Shown here: in pieces, positions 53,946 through 63,141 of the stretch | Layout: every line of letters begins with the position of its first letter | Numbering within the stretch: the first letter of the stretch is position 1 | The notes under the pieces: model-generated | What the model was told of the DNA's origin: nothing | What the model saw: only the letters and a program-made list of their open reading frames with translations | The model's database searches: none | Origin: CAZMVY01 sp964653435 | GTDB taxonomy: Bacteria; Planctomycetota; Phycisphaerae; UBA1845; PWPN01 | Direction: 5' to 3' | DNA: 64,000 nt | NCBI GenBank assembly: GCA_964653435.1 | Contig: CAZZFA010000012.1 | Coordinates: forward strand, 1-64,000 | Made by a program: the position numbers and the translations under genes

Positions 53946-54174
53946 TGCCCGGTCGCGGGTGACGCACGCATTACGCTCCGCTCGGGCAGCCGTATGCAAA
54001 GCGGACGCAAGATGCTTCGCTGCGCTCAGCATGACGGCGGGTGGAGCCGCCGCGCCTGGTCACGGGCGACGCACGCATTCAGCTCTGCCCGGAATGACGG
54101 GAACGCGCACATCATTGCCGATGACACCCGCGCGACGATAGGACATAATGGGGCGACTTCGTGGTGCCGGTGGC

Positions 54175-54564
54175 ATGAAGCAGTACTACGTCTACATCAT
54201 GGCGAACCACTCTCGCACGCTGTACACAGGGGTCACGAACGACCTCGAACGACGCGTATACCAGCATAAACGCGGGCTCATCCCCGGATTCACGAGCAAG
54301 TACAACATCGACCGTCTCGTGTACTTCGAAACGGGGAGGAGCATCCGCGGCGCGATCGCTCGCGAGAAGGAGATTAAGGGCTGGCTGCGAGCGAAGAAGA
54401 TCGCCCTCATCGAGTCGGCAAACCCGCAGTGGGAAGACCTGGCAGCCGATTGGTGTCGCCCGGAGGCGCGAACCGCCAACCCGAGCCCGCCCGGACGGCA
54501 GACCCCGCCCCGAGCGGCGCGGGACGTCATCGGGAGCCGGAAACAGCGCCCCCCGTCATCCTGA
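54175..54564 (+). CDS. GIY-YIG family nuclease
   Basis: This 129-aa protein has a single GIY-YIG domain of the YhbQ/UPF0213-like group. YYVYIMAN and LYTGVTNDLERRVYQHKRG hold the GIY-YIG strands and catalytic Arg region, FTSKYNIDRLVYFE follows, and the acidic residue lies in AIAREKEIKGW. ATG 54175 fits relatives; ATG 54148 would add nine residues and has AGGA before it. The last 30 residues (from about ARTANPSPP) are encoded by the 55-bp duplicated block, so the natural C-terminus may have been altered. It is surrounded on both sides by palindromic and tandem repeats. Confidence 0.85.
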   Translation: MKQYYVYIMANHSRTLYTGVTNDLERRVYQHKRGLIPGFTSKYNIDRLVYFETGRSIRGAIAREKEIKGWLRAKKIALIESANPQWEDLAADWCRPEARTANPSPPGRQTPPRAARDVIGSRKQRPPSS

Positions 54565-54600
54565 GCAGAGCGAAGCGCCGCGAAGGATCCGGCCGACAGT
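54550..54600. repeat. Single palindromic-core repeat
   Basis: CCGTCATCCTGAGCAGAGCG and the following GCCGCGAAGGATCCGG resemble the core of the dispersed repeats. Confidence 0.55.
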
Positions 54601-54684
54601 CTGCGTGACCTCAAACGAGCGCAGCGAGAAAACACGCGCACGCCGCCGTCGATAATCGTGCTCCCTTCGCGATCCATCCACTCG

Positions 54685-55070
54685 CTCCGCTCGGGCAGCC
54701 GTATGCAAAGCGGACGCAAGATGCTTCGCTGCGCTCAGCATGACGGCGGGTGGAGCCGCCGTGCCCGGTCGCGGGTGACGCACGCATTACGCTCCGCTCG
54801 GGCAGCCGTATGCAAAGCGGACGCAAGATGCTTCGCTGCGCTCAGCATGACGGCGGGTGGAGCCGCCGTGCCCGGTCGCGGGTGACGCACGCATTACGCT
54901 CCGCTCGGGCAGCCGTATGCAAAGCGGACGCAAGATGCTTCGCTGCGCTCAGCATGACGGCGGGTGGAGCCGCCGTGCCCGGTCGCGGGCGACGTTCGCA
55001 TTACGCTCCGCTCGGGCAGCCGTATGCAAGGCGGACGCAAGATGTCTCGCTCAGGAGCACTCCCCTGCCC
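54685..55070. repeat. 107-bp tandem repeat array (four copies)
   Basis: Units beginning CTCCGCTCGGGCAGCC start at 54685, 54792, 54899 and 55006, exactly 107 bases apart; a fifth starts at 53976 right of the gap. Each contains GATGCTTCGC and GCTCAGCATGACGG, the same palindromic core as the dispersed 200-bp repeats. Long open frames through it on both strands are by-products of the repeat. Confidence 0.95.
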
Positions 55071-55082
55071 CCGCCCACCGGC

Positions 55083-55111
55083 TTGCACCTCGCCGCATCC
55101 CGCCGCACAAT
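55083..55111 (+). promoter_or_regulatory. Possible promoter of the ABC exporter operon
   Basis: TTGCAC (55083-55088), a 17-base spacer and CACAAT (55106-55111), about 25 bases from predicted start to ATG 55143. Confidence 0.45.
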
Positions 55112-55142
55112 GCCCCTCCTGTATCGTAGTTGTTATGAGCAC

Positions 55143-55940
55143 ATGATCCTCGCGGAAAACCTGGTAAAGACGTTCCCGAGGCCCGATGGCGGTCAAACGG
55201 CCGCGGTCGACGGCTTGAGCTTCGAGGTTCGGCCGGGCGAGATCTACGGCCTGCTCGGACCCAACGGAGCCGGCAAGACGACGACGCTGCGCATCCTCAG
55301 CGGACTGATGCGGCCCACGTCCGGCCGGGCAATCCTGGCGGGCTATGACGTCGTCGCCCGGCCGCAGGATGCCAAACGCGCGATCGGGTTCCTCACCGCC
55401 GGCACGGGACTCTATCAGCGGCTGACCCCGCGGGAGCTGCTCACCTACTTCGCCCAGCTCCACGGGCTGGACGGCGAGCCCATGCGGCGCCGTGTCCGGG
55501 AGCTGATCGAATGGCTCGGAATGGAGTCCTTCGCGGACCTCCGCTGCGGCGCACTCTCGACCGGACAACGGCAGCGAACCAGTATCGCCCGCGCACTGGT
55601 TGCCGATCCCCCGGTTCTCGTGCTGGATGAACCGACGCTCGGCCTCGATGTCATGACGAACCGGGTCATTCTCGATTTCGTGCGCCGACAGCGCGAGGCG
55701 GGCAAGACGATCCTGCTCTCCACCCATTACCTCGATGAGGCCGAAGCCCTCTGCGACCGGATCGGGCTGCTGTACCGGGGGCGGCTCATCGCCGAAGGCG
55801 ACCTGTCCGCCCTGCGGCGGATGGCCGGGCGGGAACGACTCACGGACATCTTTCTGCAGCTTGTCGGCGAACAGGGCGGCGGCGAGGACCGGCTGATCCC
55901 GCCGCAACCCGAGGAGAACCATGCGGCTTCGCGCGGTTAA
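55143..55940 (+). CDS. ABC exporter ATPase, NatA/ABC-2 type
   Basis: This 265-aa ATPase of the ABC-2/NatA group has Walker A GPNGAGKTT, signature LSTGQRQR (a variant of LSGGQ), Walker B VLVLDEPTLGLD and switch His in LSTHYLDEAEAL. ATG 55143 was chosen because the upstream extension lies in repeat DNA. The permease gene starts inside its 3' end (55921), so they are coupled and form one exporter. The NatAB relatives export sodium; the substrate here is unproven. Confidence 0.9.
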   Translation: MILAENLVKTFPRPDGGQTAAVDGLSFEVRPGEIYGLLGPNGAGKTTTLRILSGLMRPTSGRAILAGYDVVARPQDAKRAIGFLTAGTGLYQRLTPRELLTYFAQLHGLDGEPMRRRVRELIEWLGMESFADLRCGALSTGQRQRTSIARALVADPPVLVLDEPTLGLDVMTNRVILDFVRRQREAGKTILLSTHYLDEAEALCDRIGLLYRGRLIAEGDLSALRRMAGRERLTDIFLQLVGEQGGGEDRLIPPQPEENHAASRG

Positions 55941-58065
55941 CATCATCTTCCGCAAGGAGCTCATCGAGATCCTGCGCGACCGCCGGACGCTCATCGCGAT
56001 GGTCGTCGTGCCGATCCTGCTCTATCCCGTGCTCATGCTCGGCTCGATCCACGCGGCGCAGTTCCAGTCGGGCAAGATGCAGCGCGAGGAGATCCGCATC
56101 GCCGTCCCGGACGACGCCACGGCGCAGCGACTGTCCGCGGAGATCGAGGCGGACAGTGCGGCCGTTCCGGCCGGCTCGCCGGAGGCCGCCGACTGTATCC
56201 GCCGCTACGACATGCTGGTAACACCTGACCCGAGGGACGCCCTGCGCAAGGGCGCGGTGCAGGTGGCGATCATCCCCGGCCCCGGGCCGAAGACGTGGGA
56301 CCGGTGGGAGATCGACCCGCCCTTCATCCTCTGCTACGACAGTGCGGAAATCCGCAGTGAGATGGCCCGCACGCGCCTCGAGCGGGTCCTCGAGCGACGC
56401 CGCGTGGCGATTCGCGAGGAGCGGCTCGCCCGCCTTCCCGAGGAACAGCGCGAACTGTTCGCCCCGCGGCCAATCCCCGTGGAAAACGTGGCCTCGCCGG
56501 AGAAGGTGGGCGGCTCGCTGCTGGGAAACGTCCTGCCGCTGATCCTGGCGCTCATGACGATCACCGCCGCCGTCTATCCGGCGATCGACCTGACGGCGGG
56601 CGAGCGCGAACGCGGCACGCTCGAAACGCTCATGGTCGCGCCCGTGCCGGTCATCGATCTGATCGTCGGCAAGTTCCTCGTGGTCGCGGCGGTCTCGCTG
56701 ATCGCGGCGGCCCTGAATCTCGCGAGCATCGGCCTGACGCTCCGCTTCGGCGATGTCCAGGAGATGCTTACGCAAGGCATGCAGGCGAAGATCCCGGTCG
56801 CCGTCCTGCCCATCATCCTTGTGACGATGATCCCCTTCGCGATCCTGTTCAGCGCGATCCTGATCGCCGTGGCCAGCTTCGCCCGCAGTTTCAAGGAAGC
56901 CCAGAACTACGTCATGCCCGTGATCATGGCCGCGCTGATCCCGGGCACGGCGGGAGCGCTGCCCGGTGTCGAACTGCACGGGGTCATGGCCGTAATCCCC
57001 GTCGCGAACATGGTCCTGCTGACGCGGGAGCTGCTGCTCGGCCACTTCGGCAACTGGCCCATCATGGCCGTCGCGCTGGGCAGCACGTGTTTCTACGCGG
57101 TTGTGGCTGTGATCGTGGCCGCGAAGCTGTTCGGACAGGAAGCCGTCCTGTTCGCTGACGCGGGATCGTGGAAGACCCTCTTCCGGCGGCGGTTGTTCGT
57201 GCCGCAGGCGGCACCGAGTCCGGCGACCGTCCTGTTGTACGTTGCGGTTCTCTTCCCGGTGTGGTTCCACATTCAGGGCCAGCTTTCCTCGCGCATCGGC
57301 CTCTCGGCCGTGCTGATCGCGGTCTTCTTCGGCATCCTGCCGCTGGTCCTGGCCGGCTACCTGAAGATCGACCTGCGAAACGCGTTCTCGCTTCGCGGCG
57401 CGACGGTGAGCCAGTGGGTCGGCGCCGCACTCATCGGCCTCGGCACATGGGCGCTGTCGTACGAAATGCTGGTCCTGCAGGCGCGAATCGTTCCGATGCC
57501 CGCGGGGCTTTCCGACGCGGACGCCGAGATGTCGAGGGTGTTCGGCGGCTGGTCGTTGCCGGGCCTGCTTCTCGCCCTCGCGGTCGTTCCGGGCGTCTGC
57601 GAGGAGTTGACGTTCCGCGGCTTCGTGCTGAGCGGGCTGCGGACAACGCTCCGGCCGGCGACGGCGATCCTCGTTGCGGCGGTCTTCTTCGCGACGTTCC
57701 ACTTCCTTTTCTTCCGCTTCGGCGTGACCGTCGCGCTGGGCGTGGTGCTCGGCTACGTGTGCTGGCGGACCGGGTCGATCGGGCCGGCCGTCCTCATTCA
57801 CATGATGCACAACGGCTGGCTCTTCGTGCTGAGTCGCTGGAGTGACGTCCGGTGGAGTCGGTGGATTGACCTGCCGAAGGCGCTGGGTGCGGCGAACATG
57901 GACGGCCGCGGGCACCTGCCCGCCGGCGTGATCGTTGCGGCGGCGGTGCTCGTGCTCGTCGGGATCGCCCTGATGCGCGGACGCCGGGGGCCGACGCGGC
58001 AGGACGGCTCGGCGCGTGATGCCGCCGCCGCGAACGACGACCCCTCTATCTCCCCTTCTCCATGA
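55921..58065 (+). CDS. ABC-2 permease fused to a CPBP intramembrane protease
   Basis: This 714-aa polytopic membrane protein has residues 1-415 as an NatB-like ABC-2 permease: cytoplasmic N-tip RKELIEILRDRRTLIAMVVVP, a large extracytoplasmic loop, then helices around ITAAVYPAIDLTAGERERGT. The rest is a second multi-helix module ending in the CPBP (CAAX protease/bacteriocin-processing) motifs CEELTFRGF near residue 560, FATFHFLFFRFG and LIHMMHNGW, which hold the catalytic Glu and His residues. Such fusions occur in Planctomycetes. A linked role in exporting and clipping a peptide is plausible but not shown. Its 3' end overlaps the converging GNAT gene by 20 bases. Confidence 0.85.
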   Translation: MRLRAVNIIFRKELIEILRDRRTLIAMVVVPILLYPVLMLGSIHAAQFQSGKMQREEIRIAVPDDATAQRLSAEIEADSAAVPAGSPEAADCIRRYDMLVTPDPRDALRKGAVQVAIIPGPGPKTWDRWEIDPPFILCYDSAEIRSEMARTRLERVLERRRVAIREERLARLPEEQRELFAPRPIPVENVASPEKVGGSLLGNVLPLILALMTITAAVYPAIDLTAGERERGTLETLMVAPVPVIDLIVGKFLVVAAVSLIAAALNLASIGLTLRFGDVQEMLTQGMQAKIPVAVLPIILVTMIPFAILFSAILIAVASFARSFKEAQNYVMPVIMAALIPGTAGALPGVELHGVMAVIPVANMVLLTRELLLGHFGNWPIMAVALGSTCFYAVVAVIVAAKLFGQEAVLFADAGSWKTLFRRRLFVPQAAPSPATVLLYVAVLFPVWFHIQGQLSSRIGLSAVLIAVFFGILPLVLAGYLKIDLRNAFSLRGATVSQWVGAALIGLGTWALSYEMLVLQARIVPMPAGLSDADAEMSRVFGGWSLPGLLLALAVVPGVCEELTFRGFVLSGLRTTLRPATAILVAAVFFATFHFLFFRFGVTVALGVVLGYVCWRTGSIGPAVLIHMMHNGWLFVLSRWSDVRWSRWIDLPKALGAANMDGRGHLPAGVIVAAAVLVLVGIALMRGRRGPTRQDGSARDAAAANDDPSISPSP

Positions 58066-58498
58066 AGACGAGCGTGAGCTTCTCGCTTACGCGTTCCTGT
58101 CTGAACGATCGGTAGCCGAGCCTCTCGTACAGCCGGATGTTGCCGTCGCTCCTGTGTCCCGTAAACAGCTCGAAGCGCCGGGCCGTCGGGAACTCCGATT
58201 CGATCCGCTTCAGCAACTCCGTGCCGATGCCTCGCCTCTGGAAAGCGGGCGAAACGATCAGGCGTTCGACGTGGCACGTCGCGCCCTGGAGGTGGCCCCG
58301 GACCGAACCGACGATGCAGCCCTCTTCCACAGCGACCAGAAACGTGCGCGAACCGAACTGAGCGCGAAGCTCAGCGAGCGTCTCCGTGAGGGGCGGGATC
58401 GCGTAATCGTCGTACCGAGCGGCCTCGCTCTGGTAGGCGAGTCGCTGGAGATCAAGGATCGCGGCGGCATCGTTGATCGTCGCACGCGTCGTTGTCAT
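58046..58498 (-). CDS. GNAT family N-acetyltransferase
   Basis: This 150-aa GNAT domain has acetyl-CoA pyrophosphate loop RRGIGTEL in VSPAFQRRGIGTELLKRIE, the preceding strand CHVERLIV and the C-terminal NIRLYERLGYRSF motif. The start ATG at 58498 follows AAGG. The substrate is unknown. Confidence 0.88.
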   Translation of the reverse strand: MTTTRATINDAAAILDLQRLAYQSEAARYDDYAIPPLTETLAELRAQFGSRTFLVAVEEGCIVGSVRGHLQGATCHVERLIVSPAFQRRGIGTELLKRIESEFPTARRFELFTGHRSDGNIRLYERLGYRSFRQERVSEKLTLVFMEKGR

Positions 58499-58550
58499 GC
58501 ACGGGCCTTGCGCGAAAGCGGATCGGGGCCCCCGGTTCGGTGTCGAGTGG

Positions 58551-59192
58551 TTATCCGCCCGTTGCCGCCGTCGTAAACGTCAGATCCGGACCGTAGGCCG
58601 TGCCCACGCTGTTCGTGGCGTAGGCACGCACATGGTACGTGGTGCTCGGCGCCAGGCCGGTAATGCTGCTCGTGAAGACGCCCGTACCGGTGCCGTCCAG
58701 CGTGGTGCCGTCCGCAATCGTCGGGTCCGGCGACGTACTCCAGCACACGCCGCGAGCAGTCACCGTGGCGCCGCCGTCGGACGTCACGCTGCCCCCGCTG
58801 GTGGCCGTCGTAGCCGTCATGCCGCTGGGAGCGGTTGTCGTCACCGTGGGAAGCTCCGGCCCGGTGATCAGACCGGGCAGGGCCGGGATAATCTGCTGAA
58901 GCATATTGAAGAAGGCCTGCAGCGCGCCGACGAGCAGCGTCTTGCGAAGCGTCCCGCCCGTGCCGGTATTCGTCACCGTCGGCCCGGCGGTACTGAGGAT
59001 CTGCTGCTGGCGGGTCTGGAACCCCGCGACGCCGGCCTTGACACGCGTGCCGGGAATCCTGCTGTATCTGTCCGCACTGGCACTGGGCTGGCTGCTGCTG
59101 CCGGAGGTCTGGGCAGACAAGCCGGCCGTCGAGCAGAGCAGAACCCCCCCGAACACACACAATGTCAGCCGCTGCAACCGGTTCGCACGCAT
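58551..59192 (-). CDS. Secreted protein with a fibronectin III-like domain
   Basis: This 213-aa protein starts at ATG 59192 behind GGAGGT. A signal peptide (LTLCVFGGVLLCSTAGLSA) ends near residue 27. A low-complexity Ser-rich region and a short hydrophobic stretch follow (LLVGALQAFFNMLQQIIPAL, a possible membrane segment). The C-terminal domain from about 115 reads as Fn3-like: ATTATSGGSVTSDGGATVTA, then GVCWSTSPDPTIAD, and TYHVRAYATNSVGTAYG. It is probably surface-exposed. Confidence 0.65.
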   Translation of the reverse strand: MRANRLQRLTLCVFGGVLLCSTAGLSAQTSGSSSQPSASADRYSRIPGTRVKAGVAGFQTRQQQILSTAGPTVTNTGTGGTLRKTLLVGALQAFFNMLQQIIPALPGLITGPELPTVTTTAPSGMTATTATSGGSVTSDGGATVTARGVCWSTSPDPTIADGTTLDGTGTGVFTSSITGLAPSTTYHVRAYATNSVGTAYGPDLTFTTAATGG

Positions 59193-59374
59193 GAGACCAC
59201 CTCCACGGGCTCGCTCCTGATTCTACACGAAGCGGCCGCCCGCGTCGCAAAAAGCCGTCTGTGCTGCCCGTCGTCACATCGCCCGCGGCCCCACCTAATG
59301 ACCCGCGCGGCGAACAGGCCCCGGGGCGTCCGAATGACCTAACGCACGGCCGAATAAGAGGTTCAGCCTGTTTC

Positions 59375-62023
59375 TTACTGCGTCGTCTCCGGGCCGGCGC
59401 TGCCGAGCTCGGACGCAGGCGGCTCATCGGATATATCGGCCGAATCGCCCCCTGAGTCTTGCGTCCCGTCCGCAGGGGCGGCTGGGGGCGGCTGCTGGCC
59501 GACGGGCTGGCCGTCCTCCTCATTCTCGTCCCTGGCGATCCGGGCCACGGCCACGACCTTGTCGCCCTCCTCCGGGCGGATGAGGCGCACGCCCTGGGTG
59601 GCCCGGCCGATCTCGCGGACCTGGGAGAGGTCCGTCCGGAGCATGATCCCCCTGGCGGTGATCAGCATCAGTTCGTCCTCGTCGCGGACGGCCTTGACGG
59701 CTACGACCTTCCCGTTACGTTCCGTCACCTTGATATTGATGACGCCCTTGGCGCCGCGGTGCGTGAGCCGATACTCGCTCATGTCGGTCCGCTTTCCGAA
59801 GCCGTTCTCGCAGACCGTCAGCACGGAGACGCCCGGCTGGACCACGATCATGTCCACGACCGCGTCGTCGCCGCGCAGGTCGATCCCGCGCACGCCGCGT
59901 GCATTACGGCCCATCGCCCGGACGTCGTTCTCGCTGAAACGCGCCGCCCACCCGTCGCGTGTGGCGAGGATGATCTCATCCCGGCCGGAGGTCAGATCGA
60001 CGTCGATCAGCGTGTCATCGGGGTCGAGGCCGATCGCGATGATGCCGCTCGGGCGCGGATGCGAGAAGGCGGCCAGCGCCGTCTTCTTGATCACGCCCTT
60101 GGCGGTCGCGAACATCACGAACTTCTCCTCGAACTCGCGGACGGGCACCATTGCCTTGTAGGTTTCGTTGTCCTGCATCCGCACGAGGTTGGCGATCGAC
60201 CGCCCGCGGCTCGTCCGCTGCATCGAGGGGATGTCGTAGACCTTCAGCCAGTAGACCCGCCCGCGGTTCGTGAAGATCAGCAGGTAATCGTGCGTGCTGG
60301 CGGAGAAGATCTCCTCGACGAAGTCGCCCTCGCGGGTGTCGCCGCCCTTGAGTCCCTTGCCGCCGCGCCCCTGCTTGCGGTAGGCGTCGATCGGCACGCG
60401 CTTGATGTAGCCCTCGTGCGTGATCGTGACGATCACCTGCTCGTCGGCGATCAACTCCTCCATCCGGAAGTCCGCCACCGCCTGGCCGATCTCCGTCCGT
60501 CGCTTGTCGCCGTGCTTCTCCTTGATCTCGTACGCGTCCTCGCGAATGATGTCGTTCACGAGGTTCTCGTCCCGCAGGATCGCCTCGTAGCCCTCGATCT
60601 CCTCCATGAGGCCCACGTACTCCTTCGCGAGCTTCTCGATCTCGAGCCCGGTCAGCCGCTGAAGCTGCATCGCCAGGATGGCCTGCGCCTGGACCGTCGT
60701 GAGGAACTGGTCCTGCCCCGTCGCCTGCCTGACGAAGGCCTCCGGCAGCGCCACCCGCAGCGCCGCCAGCTCGCGCAACCGGAGCGGGCGCGCCATCAGC
60801 CGGTCCCTCGCCGTCGGGGGATCGGGCGATTCCTTGATGAGCCGGATGATCTCGTCGATGTCGCCGACGGCCAGGATCAGGCCCTCGACGATGTGCGCCC
60901 GCTGGCGCGCCTTGCGGAGCAGGAAGCCCGTTCGCCGCCGGATCACGTCGCGCCGATGCTCGATGTACAGCTCGATCATCTGCTTGAGGTTGAGCGTGCG
61001 CGGCTGGCGGTTTACCAGCGCGATGTTCATGACCGTGAAGTTGTCCTGCAGCGGCGTAAACTGGTAGAGCTGATTCATCACGAGGTCGGCGTTGCCGTCC
61101 TTCCGCAGCTCGACCACGATCCGCACCGGATTCTTGCGATCCGACTCGTCGTTGACGCTCACGGCCTCGGGAATCTGGCCCGCCTTGATGCACTCGGCGA
61201 TCTTCGTGACGATCGTCTCGCGGATGATCTGGTAGGGAATCTCGTCGACGACGATGAGCGTCCGCCCGCGGTGCTCCTCGGTGTGCATCTTCGCCCGGAC
61301 GACGAGAGTGCCCCGGCCGGTGTGGTACGCCTCGCGGATGCCGCTTCGCCCGCAGATGATGCCGCCCGTCGGAAAATCCGGCCCCTGCACGATCTTCATC
61401 AGCTCGTCGATCGAGGTGTTCGGCTCATCCACGAGCTTCACGATCGCATCGCAGATCTCGGATATGTTGTGCGGGGGGATGCTGGTCGCCATGCCCACGG
61501 CGATTCCCTGGGAACCGTTCACGAGCAGGTTCGGGAACTTGCCCGGCAGGACGACCGGCTCCTTGAGGCTCTCGTCGTAATTCGGGACCTCATCGACGGT
61601 CTCGTACTGCAGGTCCTCCAGCATGTCGACCGCGGCCTGCGTCATGCGCGCCTCGGTATAGCGCATGGCCGCGGGCGGGTCGCCGTCCATCGATCCGAAG
61701 TTCCCCTGTCCGTCGACCAGCGTATACCGCGAGTTGAACGGCTGGGCCATCCGTACCAGCGTGGGGTAGATCGCGGCGTCGCCGTGAGGGTGATACTTCT
61801 TCATCGTGTCGCCGACGATCCCGGAGCACTTCGAGGTCTTGGCCCGCGGCCCCAGATTCATGTCGTTCATGGCAACGAGGATGCGCCGCTGGCTGGGCTT
61901 GAGCCCGTCGCGCACGTCGGGCAGCGCCCGCGCCATGATGACGCTCATCGCGTACGTCAGGTACGAATCCTGCATCTCGTCGATGATGTGCAGATCCTGG
62001 ATGCGTTCCGGTTGCTCGGACAT
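59375..62023 (-). CDS. gyrA: DNA gyrase subunit A
   Basis: This 882-aa GyrA starts at ATG 62023 behind AGGAG. The catalytic tyrosine is Y122 in AMRYTEARMT. The winged-helix segment carries A83 and P87 in HPHGDAAIYPTLVRMAQP, where E. coli has S83 and D87. The C-terminal beta-pinwheel has six-blade-type repeats and the GyrA box is KQGRGGKG. After the pinwheel is a 45-residue acidic tail (from about DENEEDGQP). gyrB is not in the window. Confidence 0.96.
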   Translation of the reverse strand: MSEQPERIQDLHIIDEMQDSYLTYAMSVIMARALPDVRDGLKPSQRRILVAMNDMNLGPRAKTSKCSGIVGDTMKKYHPHGDAAIYPTLVRMAQPFNSRYTLVDGQGNFGSMDGDPPAAMRYTEARMTQAAVDMLEDLQYETVDEVPNYDESLKEPVVLPGKFPNLLVNGSQGIAVGMATSIPPHNISEICDAIVKLVDEPNTSIDELMKIVQGPDFPTGGIICGRSGIREAYHTGRGTLVVRAKMHTEEHRGRTLIVVDEIPYQIIRETIVTKIAECIKAGQIPEAVSVNDESDRKNPVRIVVELRKDGNADLVMNQLYQFTPLQDNFTVMNIALVNRQPRTLNLKQMIELYIEHRRDVIRRRTGFLLRKARQRAHIVEGLILAVGDIDEIIRLIKESPDPPTARDRLMARPLRLRELAALRVALPEAFVRQATGQDQFLTTVQAQAILAMQLQRLTGLEIEKLAKEYVGLMEEIEGYEAILRDENLVNDIIREDAYEIKEKHGDKRRTEIGQAVADFRMEELIADEQVIVTITHEGYIKRVPIDAYRKQGRGGKGLKGGDTREGDFVEEIFSASTHDYLLIFTNRGRVYWLKVYDIPSMQRTSRGRSIANLVRMQDNETYKAMVPVREFEEKFVMFATAKGVIKKTALAAFSHPRPSGIIAIGLDPDDTLIDVDLTSGRDEIILATRDGWAARFSENDVRAMGRNARGVRGIDLRGDDAVVDMIVVQPGVSVLTVCENGFGKRTDMSEYRLTHRGAKGVINIKVTERNGKVVAVKAVRDEDELMLITARGIMLRTDLSQVREIGRATQGVRLIRPEEGDKVVAVARIARDENEEDGQPVGQQPPPAAPADGTQDSGGDSADISDEPPASELGSAGPETTQ

Positions 62024-62500
62024 CTTGGCTCCTGATCGACCGTCTCGCGCGGACAGGCACCCGCTCCTTCTGCGCGAGGTCAGCCGACGCGACGGACTCC
62101 GCCCTGCCGCCCCGCCGGCTGCCATTCGCAAAGGCATCGTTCACGCCGGTCCGCGAACCCCTTGTTTATACTCGATTTTTCGCCGCCCCGCCAATCTCAG
62201 CCGGCCCGCACAAGCACCCCGAAACAGCGTTTCCCGCGGCGAGAAACACAGGCCGGATACCCCGCAAACCAGCGCCGCCCGGGGCAATCCCCGATGCGGA
62301 AGGACTCGTCTCCATAACGGCTTGCCCCGCGACGACGGTCGGCCCCCCACGAGAATCGCGACCCCCCCCTTGGCCAGGGCACCGCCCCCCCTCGTGTTTC
62401 AACCGGCGGAGTGTCTCATTGACGGATGAAACAGAGCAGGTTTCCCGTCCCGTCCCTCGCCGGAATGGGGCGGGGTTCCCACGCCGCCCGCGGTTGAGGT
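62024..62500. other. Intergenic stretch upstream of gyrA
   Basis: Apart from the gyrA promoter at 62165-62194 and the 3' edge of the sulfatase relic, no gene is seen. Confidence 0.5.
62165..62194 (-). promoter_or_regulatory. Promoter of gyrA
   Basis: On the minus strand TTGGCG (62194-62189), an 18-base spacer and TATAAA (62170-62165), about 135 bases of leader before the ATG. Confidence 0.55.
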
Positions 62501-62930
62501 TCACCTACCGCCGGCTTGCCGCCGCTTGCGAAGTCCCGCCCGGCAAGGGCCGGGGGTCGGATACCTGATCGGCCAGAGCGGGGAATCCACGTGTGCCTCC
62601 TTCAGCAACTGCTGCGCTCTCTGCACGAGTTGGGGGGGCTCGCGGGCCAGATCGTGCAATTCGGTCGGATCCGTTTTCAGATCGTGGAGTTCCACGCGCG
62701 GCATCCGGCGCCGGACGGACCGCCTTCCCGCCGCCGAATCGCACCGCCTGCTACCACCAGGGCTCGTCGACTTCCCAGTAGAGGTACTGCCGGTTGCGGC
62801 GCCGTGCCCCCGAGCAGCACCGGCAGCACGCTGATCCCGTCCGGCTTCGCGTCGGCAGGGAGTGTCACTCCGGCCGGCTCCGCGCATGTCGGGAGAAAAT
62901 CGTAGAACGCCCATGCAAAACCGCTGCCCC
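62501..62930 (-). pseudogene. Decayed C-terminal fragment of a sulfatase
   Basis: Three minus-strand frames together give a sulfatase tail. The first is AFYDFLPTCAEPAGVTLPAD with KPDGISVLPVLLGG (frame a). The second is RQYLYWEVDEPWW, a TAG stop, then QAVRFGGGKAVR (frame b). The third is RVELHDLKTDPTELHDL and LLKEAHVDSPLWPI, ending at 62501 (frame c). Two frameshifts and one stop make it non-functional. The N-terminal catalytic part with the formylglycine Cys is gone, and the fragment begins exactly where dispersed repeat copy 3 ends. Confidence 0.75.
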
Positions 62931-63141
62931 CCAAGGCGGCCTTCGGCCGCAACCGGACACGGGCGCGCCGGCGGCCGTCATGCTGAGCGAAGCGAAGCAT
63001 CTGGCTCCTCTGCGCCAATCAGCCAGATTCTTCGTCGCTGCGCTCCTCAGAATGACGGGTGGCGCTACCGCCGCAGTGCGATACATGCGCGCAAGTCGCG
63101 CCGCGCGCATGGCGCGCAAAAGCTGCGACGCAAGACTCTAC
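62930..63141. repeat. Dispersed palindromic repeat, copy 3
   Basis: About 212 bases nearly identical to 14576-14788 and 21297-21494, with the same hairpin, palindrome and end ACTCTAC. On the minus strand its TAG (63140-63138) is the stop codon of the radical SAM/SPASM gene. Its other end abuts the sulfatase fragment. Confidence 0.9.

Noticed and set aside
54685..55070. CRISPR array
   Set aside because: The 107-bp units are contiguous without unique spacers and no cas gene is present.
54750..55142. N-terminal extension of the ABC ATPase through the tandem repeats
   Set aside because: The extension is translated repeat DNA; the ATPase fold begins at ATG 55143.
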